NCBI GenBank assembly: GCA_030142905.1 | Contig: JASJOG010000215.1 | Coordinates: 1 to 64,000, forward strand | Direction of reading: 5' to 3' | Source of the DNA: Heliopora coerulea | Lineage: Eukaryota; Cnidaria; Anthozoa; Scleralcyonacea; Helioporidae | Length of the DNA stretch: 64,000 bases | Shown: positions 34,561-43,119 of the stretch, one piece after another | Layout of the letters: the number at the start of each line of letters is the position of its first letter | How positions within the stretch are numbered: position 1 is the first letter of the stretch | The notes under the pieces: model-generated | The model's database searches: none | Seen by the model: only the letters and a program-made list of their open reading frames with translations | Told to the model about the DNA's origin: nothing | Program-made: the position numbers and the translations under genes

Positions 34561-35667
34561 CCACCTGCCTCAGATAACAAGAAAAATGGCGAACAAACGG
34601 CGCAAGTCGTCAATAAACAGCAGGATTACTGTGGTGAAGTGCATCCTGGAAGTTGTGCGCAAACTCAGAATAAAGTTGAAGTAAATGTTATATGTCATCC
34701 TGAACAGAAGAAATGTGAGATGGAGGTTACTGCAGTTTACGTTCTCATACAAGTGTTATAGATAAGATTGTGTGCTTGTGATACCACATTGTAGCTGAAT
34801 TCGCCTTCTTGCGGGAAATGCTGCCAAGTAAAACAAGTCATAATCTCGCCAAGCTACTCTGATGTAGGGCTTACAAAAACGTGTCGAGCTTCACGCGAAA
34901 GTTTCACTTTCATTCTTAGTCGATTAAATCCTCTTCTTATACCAGGATCATACAGCATTTAAAATGCCATTTCCAATAAAGTTGAGCTAGGTATTTAGCT
35001 TTACCGTAATTGCAGAGGTTTGTATTCTTTTACAAAGCAAAAAAAAAAGTATTAGCTTACATGGCAAGCATTAATTTTTGTAGCTTTTCCTAAATTATTT
35101 CGATCACGATGCCTCATATTCGAAACAAAGTAAAGTCAAAGGTTGAGCTTACGTCAAACTTTGCACATTATATATAGTCAGCCGCATATGCCCAACTGAC
35201 TGTTCAGTCTAAACCTAATTAAAACATAGAAGAAAAGCTAAACCGAAATTATCCATCTTGGAGCTTCATATTCTAGTAAAGACACGAAAAGACACACCAT
35301 TCGTGAATACCGTGTCTTTTGTTTACTTGAATATCAGACATTCAAAGATGAACATTTTCGGTTTAGTTTTCCTGCTATATTTTCTTAAGTTGTCTCCTGG
35401 TTATGGTTGGTAAATCCCAACTTATTTCCCGCGTCAAAAATAAACCAAATATCTGCATGTTTTTTTTCTTAACGGAAAACGGAATACGTTCAGGCTTCCT
35501 CGTATCTAAAAGTTAGACAGTTTTTAGTGATCAACAGTCCGTTTTACAAGTTTCAAAACTATTTTATATTTTTCTTCGACCAGTATCAGTCAGCAATGAC
35601 AAGCTAGTTACAAGTTTGGATCTCTGTATCTTTCACATACCTCTAATTCAGTTAAAGTCCTATACAG
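34561..35667. other. no gene seen
   Basis: AT-rich intergenic sequence without recognisable coding or repeat structure. Confidence 0.3.
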
Positions 35668-35812
35668 TGTATGCACTTGACGTCATAGCCACCATGTTGG
35701 TGTACCTTAACAAAACAATTTTCATCATCTTCTTTTTCCTCATCCGTACACCAACATGACGACCATGGGCTTTTGTTATTCGAATCCCGGATGACTGAGT
35801 GCATACTCGGTA
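35668..35812. repeat. foldback element (MITE-like)
   Basis: Outer inverted pair GTGTATGCACT / AGTGCATACTC and inner pair CATGTTGGTGTAC / GTACACCAACATG surround an AT-rich loop. No target duplication was identified. Confidence 0.5.
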
Positions 35813-36490
35813 GTTTTTGAAACAAGATGCTCCATCACTAAGTCACGTATTAGGCAGGATTACACTCAAGATCTGCACGGCCATTTAAAAGATTTTTGAT
35901 ACTGTGAATACGTAGTCGTACGCTAGAGGCAGCCAAATGTTCAATATGGACTGATACGGGCTCATTGCGAATTTTAACACATAACTGTAAATAGCTGAAA
36001 TTCCGTTTCCATCACATATGTTGTAAAATGTTTACAAACTGAAACGAAAGCTAAGACTCTATGTTCAGGGTGAGAATTAGATCTCAAAGGTGAGATAATT
36101 GATCGACTATGCATTGAAATATAACGAATACAACATAATATTTGCAATATTTACCAACATGAATGATACAAGTAACTAACCATCCGTTTTATAGCACGAA
36201 CCATTGTCTAGGTGTCTCTACCTGATTAGAAAGTCAAAATACTATTTTAAGCAAATTTGCTTGTAAATTTTCAAAAGTTTTTAGGCGGCTGAAAATCTAA
36301 ACATCTTCAACTTCTCTTTGCGTTAGCCTGGCATTCTGGTTACTCAAAACTGGAGTAATATTTAAAATGAAGTGCTATGTACATAGGCAGTTCTGAACGA
36401 AGACGATCAGAGATAGAACTCTTCCAAAACGCGAGAGAACAAGATGCTGCCTAAGTACTTTGTTCTCTCGATTTTTGGCAGACTGTTAAC
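35813..36490. other. no gene; left flank of PLE-1 array
   Basis: Single-copy AT-rich sequence up to the 12-bp direct repeat. It differs from the sequence right of the array, so the array joins two distinct flanks. Confidence 0.4.
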
Positions 36491-36502
36491 TTTAAACTTT
36501 TT
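36491..36502. repeat. target-site duplication, left copy (12 bp)
   Basis: TTTAAACTTTTT, identical to 48643-48654 on the other side of the array. The outermost base at each junction can also be read as element, so the duplication is 10-12 bp. Confidence 0.85.
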
Positions 36503-36744
36503 AAAGTAAATGGTTTGAACCTGGGAGAATCGTGACATGTTTGAGGAAGTTGATCGTCCAGGTTAGTGTAGTCTTGAGAAAGACTGTTGGTTGAAGTGAC
36601 TGACGTTTCGACAGCCTTAGCGGCGGTCATCTTCAGAGTCAAAAGGAGAGTAAAGGTCAGGTTCGCCTGTATTTGTATCTGGCTCGTCCGTGATAAGTGG
36701 GCGGTTGTATTAGTCATGGAGGTGTGATATTTGGCGAGAAGCAA
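36503..36744 (-). pseudogene. PLE-1 partial unit L3 (leader only)
   Basis: Outermost fragment of the left arm: the start of a third unit (first 80 or so codons of the frame plus hammerhead), ending at TTTACTTTA where the host flank begins. In element orientation this is the 3' end of the tandem. Confidence 0.85.
36598..36640 (-). ncRNA. hammerhead ribozyme core, PLE-1 unit L3
   Basis: Same sequence as the copy described at 43224-43266. Confidence 0.78.
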
Positions 36745-36792
36745 TGGGTGTGGTTGTGTAGGCGTTAATTATCAGTTTGTCGAAGTGTAAGT

Positions 36793-39402
36793 CTATTGGC
36801 TGCTCGCACGTTTGACTTTGTGAATTAGTCGTTTGTAAGGTCCCGGTAATTGTTGTGATCGGTTTAATGGATTTTGTTCTAAGTTCGTATACCAGCTTTC
36901 TAGTGTGAGTCGCTGTTTGTAGTTGGTGCTGTACGTAATGCATTTTGCCGAATCCCAGTCAATGTTGTGTTTGGTTTGTCGGTGGTGTTCGGCAATGTGG
37001 TTGGTTTTGTCTCCGTTTTTTGTCGCTCGTTTGTGTTCTGTGAGTCGTATATTTAAGTTTCTGCTAGTCTCACCTATATAAGTGGCTTGGCAGTCGGAGC
37101 AATTAATTTTGTAAATTGCACCTTGTCTTTCGTGCGGTTGTTCTCTGTCCTTAACGTTAGTCAGTACATGTCGTAAAGTTGTGATGGGTTTGTGCGCTAC
37201 TCGTATGTTGTATGGTCGTAAGATACGCGAGATAATCTCAGACGTACCTTTTATGTAGGGTATCGTTGCTGTAGTTGTTGTCGGACTGTTGTTTTTGTCG
37301 CGTTCATTGTCTTTGTAAGTGTTAAGTTTGATGAAGTCAGAGTTATAGTTGTTTTTGTGGAAAACGCATTGTAGGTAGTCATTTTCTTGGCGTAGAGCGT
37401 TGGGTGAGTTACAAATGAGTTGTGCGCGTCTCGTCAATGTTTTGATGGTGGTAGCTTTGTGTGAGGTTGGATTGTACGACGATTGGTCAAGTAGTCTGTC
37501 AGTATGCGTTGGTTTCCTGTAGACAGTGGTCTGTAGTTTGTTATTGTCACGACTTACCAAACAGTCAAGGAACGGAATAGCTCCGTCTTCTTCAATTTCT
37601 TTGGTAAATTGTATGTGACTGTTCTGTTCGTTAATGTGTTTGTGAAACTCGTCAATCTCGTCTTCGGGTAGTGCAGTAATCGTGTCGTCAACGTAACGAA
37701 ACCAAAAAGGTAACGTGTGTTTGTAAGTTGCAAGAGCTCGTTCCTCTATGGATTGCATTACAATTTCAGCAACCACAACAGAAACGGGTGAGCCCATTGC
37801 CGTGCCATGTAACTGTTTGTAGTGTTTACCGTTGTATTGAAAGTAAGTTGATGTGAGACAAAGTTCCAGTAGTTCCACGATGTCCCCTGTAGGTAAAGGA
37901 AGTGCGTCAGTAAATTCGTTGATGGCAGTTTTGGTGCATTCTAGCGCCAGTTGAAGCGGAATACTGGTAAACAGTGATTTCACGTCAAAAGACACTAGCT
38001 TGTGGTTGTGTGGTATTTGTACTGTTTTGAGATTGTTGATGAAGTTTTCAGTCGATCGTAGTCTATGTTGTGACTTGTTGGTTAGTGGTTGCAGTATGGT
38101 TGTTAAGTATTTGGAAAGTTCGTAAGTAGGCGACCCACAGAACGAAACTATAGGTCGCATGGGTATTTGTGGCTTGTGAAGTTTCGGTAGTCCGTACAGC
38201 TTTGGTGATCGCGGTACCGAACACCTGAGTCGATAGTAGGTTTGTTGAGTGATCGTGTTAGTTTTTCTCATTGAGAAAATTTTGTTGTTAAGTTTTCGTT
38301 GAAGTGATGGTGCAGGGTCTCGTTTAAGTAGTTCGTAGGTTTGTTTGTCGTTAACTAGTTCGTCCATTTTGTCGTAGTAATCGGTCTTGTCCATAACAAC
38401 AGTAACGCGTCCTTTGTCTGCTGGTAGTATGACAATGTTTTCGTCATGTTTTAGTCGTTTGAGTGCTTGTTTTTCGACTGTCGTCAAGTTAGTATCACGT
38501 ATAGAGGCCGATTGTACGGTGGAGGCGACCCTACTCCTGATCTCGTCTTTTGTTGCCTCTGCCAAATCTCTTTGAGAAGCTAAGACAGCCTCGACACTCG
38601 ATATAATCGCCTCAGTCGGTATATGTTTGGGTGTTATAGAGTGTTTTAGTCCGTAGGATAGTAATCGAGTTTCAGTTTCGTCTAAAGGGCGCGAGGAAAT
38701 ATTCTTGACCCAGTTATCGTCATGCTTTTGTCGTTTACGTGTTCTGCTGCGTTGTAATCGTTCAAGTTTCTGTTGGTATTTCGCTCGATATTTTGTTTCG
38801 TTTTTGAGAGCTCGTTTGTCAGCAATGGTTTGTACAGTAGAAAGTAAGTCGGCACTCACGTTTGTTGGTATCAGTTGTCTCAGCTTGTCCAGTCTTCGTT
38901 GCTGTTGGTTTTTGTAGAAGTTGAGTCGTCTGTGGCAGTCGTTAATCCGCGCTCGGATCAGTCGTCTGCTGGTGGAGTTGACGATCTGAATAGCCTCTTG
39001 TGTGTTCAACGGGGACTTAATTCTAAGTCCTGCGGGAACGAGACCAAAATCCTTGCAGCGGTGGTTGAACCAGAGTTGTTGGCGAGTACGTCTGACCTTG
39101 CTTGCGAAACGGATGTAGTCGTTGGCAAGCTGTTCGCTCTGTCGTCCAAATGATCGTAATAAAGTAAATGGTTTGAACCTGGGAGAATCGTGACATGTTT
39201 GAGGAAGTTGATCGTCCAGGTTAGTGTAGTCTTGAGAAAGACTGTTGGTTGAAGTGACTGACGTTTCGACAGCCTTAGCGGCGGTCATCTTCAGAGTCAA
39301 AAGGAGAGTAAAGGTCAGGTTCGCCTGTATTTGTATCTGGCTCGTCCGTGATAAGTGGGCGGTTGTATTAGTCATGGAGGTGTGATATTTGGCGAGAAGC
39401 AA
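36793..39402 (-). CDS. PLE-1 reverse transcriptase/GIY-YIG protein, unit L2 (full length)
   Basis: The open frame of 869 codons is identical to units R2 and R3. It begins at a TTG; the first ATG is codon 10 and the next is codon 39, which lies inside the hammerhead, so the true start is uncertain. Residues 80-300: basic, helical N-terminal region. DKG motif at 327-332 (PADKGR), LPKLHK at 405-410, RT motif A FDVKSLF at 472-478, motif B GTAMGSPVS at 533-541, catalytic YVDD at 570-573, RT thumb to about 700. The GIY-YIG endonuclease is at about 760-850: IYK at 763-765, CSDC at 768-771, YIGETSR at 775-781, RLTEHKR, and catalytic Glu at 835 (LESWY). No stops or shifts. Function: target-primed reverse transcription with its own endonuclease. 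Confidence 0.93.
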   Translation of the reverse strand: MLLAKYHTSMTNTTAHLSRTSQIQIQANLTFTLLLTLKMTAAKAVETSVTSTNSLSQDYTNLDDQLPQTCHDSPRFKPFTLLRSFGRQSEQLANDYIRFASKVRRTRQQLWFNHRCKDFGLVPAGLRIKSPLNTQEAIQIVNSTSRRLIRARINDCHRRLNFYKNQQQRRLDKLRQLIPTNVSADLLSTVQTIADKRALKNETKYRAKYQQKLERLQRSRTRKRQKHDDNWVKNISSRPLDETETRLLSYGLKHSITPKHIPTEAIISSVEAVLASQRDLAEATKDEIRSRVASTVQSASIRDTNLTTVEKQALKRLKHDENIVILPADKGRVTVVMDKTDYYDKMDELVNDKQTYELLKRDPAPSLQRKLNNKIFSMRKTNTITQQTYYRLRCSVPRSPKLYGLPKLHKPQIPMRPIVSFCGSPTYELSKYLTTILQPLTNKSQHRLRSTENFINNLKTVQIPHNHKLVSFDVKSLFTSIPLQLALECTKTAINEFTDALPLPTGDIVELLELCLTSTYFQYNGKHYKQLHGTAMGSPVSVVVAEIVMQSIEERALATYKHTLPFWFRYVDDTITALPEDEIDEFHKHINEQNSHIQFTKEIEEDGAIPFLDCLVSRDNNKLQTTVYRKPTHTDRLLDQSSYNPTSHKATTIKTLTRRAQLICNSPNALRQENDYLQCVFHKNNYNSDFIKLNTYKDNERDKNNSPTTTTATIPYIKGTSEIISRILRPYNIRVAHKPITTLRHVLTNVKDREQPHERQGAIYKINCSDCQATYIGETSRNLNIRLTEHKRATKNGDKTNHIAEHHRQTKHNIDWDSAKCITYSTNYKQRLTLESWYTNLEQNPLNRSQQLPGPYKRLIHKVKRASSQ
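39256..39298 (-). ncRNA. hammerhead ribozyme core, PLE-1 unit L2
   Basis: Mirror image of the copy at 43224-43266 across the array centre. Confidence 0.78.
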
Positions 39403-39450
39403 TGGGTGTGGTTGTGTAGGCGTTAATTATCAGTTTGTCGAAGTGTAAGT

Positions 39451-41259
39451 CTATTGGCTGCTCGCACGTTTGACTTTGTGAATTAGTCGTTTGTAAGGTC
39501 CCGGTAATTGTTGTGATCGGTTTAATGGATTTTGTTCTAAGTTCGTATACCAGCTTTCTAGTGTGAGTCGCTGTTTGTAGTTGGTGCTGTACGTAATGCA
39601 TTTTGCCGAATCCCAGTCAATGTTGTGTTTGGTTTGTCGGTGGTGTTCGGCAATGTGGTTGGTTTTGTCTCCGTTTTTTGTCGCTCGTTTGTGTTCTGTG
39701 AGTCGTATATTTAAGTTTCTGCTAGTCTCACCTATATAAGTGGCTTGGCAGTCGGAGCAATTAATTTTGTAAATTGCACCTTGTCTTTCGTGCGGTTGTT
39801 CTCTGTCCTTAACGTTAGTCAGTACATGTCGTAAAGTTGTGATGGGTTTGTGCGCTACTCGTATGTTGTATGGTCGTAAGATACGCGAGATAATCTCAGA
39901 CGTACCTTTTATGTAGGGTATCGTTGCTGTAGTTGTTGTCGGACTGTTGTTTTTGTCGCGTTCATTGTCTTTGTAAGTGTTAAGTTTGATGAAGTCAGAG
40001 TTATAGTTGTTTTTGTGGAAAACGCATTGTAGGTAGTCATTTTCTTGGCGTAGAGCGTTGGGTGAGTTACAAATGAGTTGTGCGCGTCTCGTCAATGTTT
40101 TGATGGTGGTAGCTTTGTGTGAGGTTGGATTGTACGACGATTGGTCAAGTAGTCTGTCAGTATGCGTTGGTTTCCTGTAGACAGTGGTCTGTAGTTTGTT
40201 ATTGTCACGACTTACCAAACAGTCAAGGAACGGAATAGCTCCGTCTTCTTCAATTTCTTTGGTAAATTGTATGTGACTGTTCTGTTCGTTAATGTGTTTG
40301 TGAAACTCGTCAATCTCGTCTTCGGGTAGTGCAGTAATCGTGTCGTCAACGTAACGAAACCAAAAAGGTAACGTGTGTTTGTAAGTTGCAAGAGCTCGTT
40401 CCTCTATGGATTGCATTACAATTTCAGCAACCACAACAGAAACGGGTGAGCCCATTGCCGTGCCATGTAACTGTTTGTAGTGTTTACCGTTGTATTGAAA
40501 GTAAGTTGATGTGAGACAAAGTTCCAGTAGTTCCACGATGTCCCCTGTAGGTAAAGGAAGTGCGTCAGTAAATTCGTTGATGGCAGTTTTGGTGCATTCT
40601 AGCGCCAGTTGAAGCGGAATACTGGTAAACAGTGATTTCACGTCAAAAGACACTAGCTTGTGGTTGTGTGGTATTTGTACTGTTTTGAGATTGTTGATGA
40701 AGTTTTCAGTCGATCGTAGTCTATGTTGTGACTTGTTGGTTAGTGGTTGCAGTATGGTTGTTAAGTATTTGGAAAGTTCGTAAGTAGGCGACCCACAGAA
40801 CGAAACTATAGGTCGCATGGGTATTTGTGGCTTGTGAAGTTTCGGTAGTCCGTACAGCTTTGGTGATCGCGGTACCGAACACCTGAGTCGATAGTAGGTT
40901 TGTTGAGTGATCGTGTTAGTTTTTCTCATTGAGAAAATTTTGTTGTTAAGTTTTCGTTGAAGTGATGGTGCAGGGTCTCGTTTAAGTAGTTCGTAGGTTT
41001 GTTTGTCGTTAACTAGTTCGTCCATTTTGTCGTAGTAATCGGTCTTGTCCATAACAACAGTAACGCGTCCTTTGTCTGCTGGTAGTATGACAATGTTTTC
41101 GTCATGTTTTAGTCGTTTGAGTGCTTGTTTTTCGACTGTCGTCAAGTTAGTATCACGTATAGAGGCCGATTGTACGGTGGAGGCGACCCTACTCCTGATC
41201 TCGTCTTTTGTTGCCTCTGCCAAATCTCTTTGAGAAGCTAAGACAGCCTCGACACTCGA
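39451..41259 (-). CDS. PLE-1 protein, unit L1, 5'-truncated at the palindrome centre
   Basis: The frame equals residues 268-869 of the full protein and is open to its TAG at 39451-39453. It lacks the N-terminal region but keeps DKG, all RT motifs and GIY-YIG. The unit is cut at TCGAGTGTCGAG (element reading), exactly where the opposite arm is cut. Any product would need a start from internal codons. Confidence 0.85.
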   Translation of the reverse strand, partial: SSVEAVLASQRDLAEATKDEIRSRVASTVQSASIRDTNLTTVEKQALKRLKHDENIVILPADKGRVTVVMDKTDYYDKMDELVNDKQTYELLKRDPAPSLQRKLNNKIFSMRKTNTITQQTYYRLRCSVPRSPKLYGLPKLHKPQIPMRPIVSFCGSPTYELSKYLTTILQPLTNKSQHRLRSTENFINNLKTVQIPHNHKLVSFDVKSLFTSIPLQLALECTKTAINEFTDALPLPTGDIVELLELCLTSTYFQYNGKHYKQLHGTAMGSPVSVVVAEIVMQSIEERALATYKHTLPFWFRYVDDTITALPEDEIDEFHKHINEQNSHIQFTKEIEEDGAIPFLDCLVSRDNNKLQTTVYRKPTHTDRLLDQSSYNPTSHKATTIKTLTRRAQLICNSPNALRQENDYLQCVFHKNNYNSDFIKLNTYKDNERDKNNSPTTTTATIPYIKGTSEIISRILRPYNIRVAHKPITTLRHVLTNVKDREQPHERQGAIYKINCSDCQATYIGETSRNLNIRLTEHKRATKNGDKTNHIAEHHRQTKHNIDWDSAKCITYSTNYKQRLTLESWYTNLEQNPLNRSQQLPGPYKRLIHKVKRASSQ

Positions 41260-41271
41260 GTGTCGAGTGTC
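41251..41271. repeat. centre of the palindromic array
   Basis: The sequence around the centre is CTCGAGTGTCGAGTGTCGAG, in which GAGTGTC occurs twice. In the main register the arms end at 41259 and 41263 with a 3-base spacer (GTG). A second, local register forms a perfect 20-bp palindrome at 41248-41267. Both arms correspond to the same internal element position (38601 on the left, 43921 on the right), so neither extends beyond the other into upstream element sequence. Confidence 0.9.
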
Positions 41272-43071
41272 GAGGCTGTCTTAGCTTCTCAAAGAGATTT
41301 GGCAGAGGCAACAAAAGACGAGATCAGGAGTAGGGTCGCCTCCACCGTACAATCGGCCTCTATACGTGATACTAACTTGACGACAGTCGAAAAACAAGCA
41401 CTCAAACGACTAAAACATGACGAAAACATTGTCATACTACCAGCAGACAAAGGACGCGTTACTGTTGTTATGGACAAGACCGATTACTACGACAAAATGG
41501 ACGAACTAGTTAACGACAAACAAACCTACGAACTACTTAAACGAGACCCTGCACCATCACTTCAACGAAAACTTAACAACAAAATTTTCTCAATGAGAAA
41601 AACTAACACGATCACTCAACAAACCTACTATCGACTCAGGTGTTCGGTACCGCGATCACCAAAGCTGTACGGACTACCGAAACTTCACAAGCCACAAATA
41701 CCCATGCGACCTATAGTTTCGTTCTGTGGGTCGCCTACTTACGAACTTTCCAAATACTTAACAACCATACTGCAACCACTAACCAACAAGTCACAACATA
41801 GACTACGATCGACTGAAAACTTCATCAACAATCTCAAAACAGTACAAATACCACACAACCACAAGCTAGTGTCTTTTGACGTGAAATCACTGTTTACCAG
41901 TATTCCGCTTCAACTGGCGCTAGAATGCACCAAAACTGCCATCAACGAATTTACTGACGCACTTCCTTTACCTACAGGGGACATCGTGGAACTACTGGAA
42001 CTTTGTCTCACATCAACTTACTTTCAATACAACGGTAAACACTACAAACAGTTACATGGCACGGCAATGGGCTCACCCGTTTCTGTTGTGGTTGCTGAAA
42101 TTGTAATGCAATCCATAGAGGAACGAGCTCTTGCAACTTACAAACACACGTTACCTTTTTGGTTTCGTTACGTTGACGACACGATTACTGCACTACCCGA
42201 AGACGAGATTGACGAGTTTCACAAACACATTAACGAACAGAACAGTCACATACAATTTACCAAAGAAATTGAAGAAGACGGAGCTATTCCGTTCCTTGAC
42301 TGTTTGGTAAGTCGTGACAATAACAAACTACAGACCACTGTCTACAGGAAACCAACGCATACTGACAGACTACTTGACCAATCGTCGTACAATCCAACCT
42401 CACACAAAGCTACCACCATCAAAACATTGACGAGACGCGCACAACTCATTTGTAACTCACCCAACGCTCTACGCCAAGAAAATGACTACCTACAATGCGT
42501 TTTCCACAAAAACAACTATAACTCTGACTTCATCAAACTTAACACTTACAAAGACAATGAACGCGACAAAAACAACAGTCCGACAACAACTACAGCAACG
42601 ATACCCTACATAAAAGGTACGTCTGAGATTATCTCGCGTATCTTACGACCATACAACATACGAGTAGCGCACAAACCCATCACAACTTTACGACATGTAC
42701 TGACTAACGTTAAGGACAGAGAACAACCGCACGAAAGACAAGGTGCAATTTACAAAATTAATTGCTCCGACTGCCAAGCCACTTATATAGGTGAGACTAG
42801 CAGAAACTTAAATATACGACTCACAGAACACAAACGAGCGACAAAAAACGGAGACAAAACCAACCACATTGCCGAACACCACCGACAAACCAAACACAAC
42901 ATTGACTGGGATTCGGCAAAATGCATTACGTACAGCACCAACTACAAACAGCGACTCACACTAGAAAGCTGGTATACGAACTTAGAACAAAATCCATTAA
43001 ACCGATCACAACAATTACCGGGACCTTACAAACGACTAATTCACAAAGTCAAACGTGCGAGCAGCCAATAG
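41263..43071 (+). CDS. PLE-1 protein, unit R1, 5'-truncated at the palindrome centre
   Basis: Mirror of unit L1, with residues 268-869 of the full protein and all catalytic motifs. The frame can be read from GTG at 41260 in the spacer. It ends with TAG at 43069-43071, and 48 bases later the frame of the next unit opens in the same phase. Confidence 0.85.
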   Translation, partial: SSVEAVLASQRDLAEATKDEIRSRVASTVQSASIRDTNLTTVEKQALKRLKHDENIVILPADKGRVTVVMDKTDYYDKMDELVNDKQTYELLKRDPAPSLQRKLNNKIFSMRKTNTITQQTYYRLRCSVPRSPKLYGLPKLHKPQIPMRPIVSFCGSPTYELSKYLTTILQPLTNKSQHRLRSTENFINNLKTVQIPHNHKLVSFDVKSLFTSIPLQLALECTKTAINEFTDALPLPTGDIVELLELCLTSTYFQYNGKHYKQLHGTAMGSPVSVVVAEIVMQSIEERALATYKHTLPFWFRYVDDTITALPEDEIDEFHKHINEQNSHIQFTKEIEEDGAIPFLDCLVSRDNNKLQTTVYRKPTHTDRLLDQSSYNPTSHKATTIKTLTRRAQLICNSPNALRQENDYLQCVFHKNNYNSDFIKLNTYKDNERDKNNSPTTTTATIPYIKGTSEIISRILRPYNIRVAHKPITTLRHVLTNVKDREQPHERQGAIYKINCSDCQATYIGETSRNLNIRLTEHKRATKNGDKTNHIAEHHRQTKHNIDWDSAKCITYSTNYKQRLTLESWYTNLEQNPLNRSQQLPGPYKRLIHKVKRASSQ

Positions 43072-43119
43072 ACTTACACTTCGACAAACTGATAATTAAC
43101 GCCTACACAACCACACCCA

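Noticed and set aside
36710..36943. 77-codon frame overlapping the PLE-1 C-terminus in each unit (also 39368, 42921, 45579 and 48237)
   Set aside because: It is an alternative frame over the GIY-YIG end and leader, with no motif; the overlapping 869-codon frame is the real one.
38387..39153. Open frames on the plus strand across the left PLE-1 arm (also 41045-41233 and the minus-strand equivalents at 41289-41477, 43369-44135 and 46027-46793)
   Set aside because: They are antisense shadows of the RT coding frame, repeat at each unit, and show no domain; codon structure follows the sense gene.
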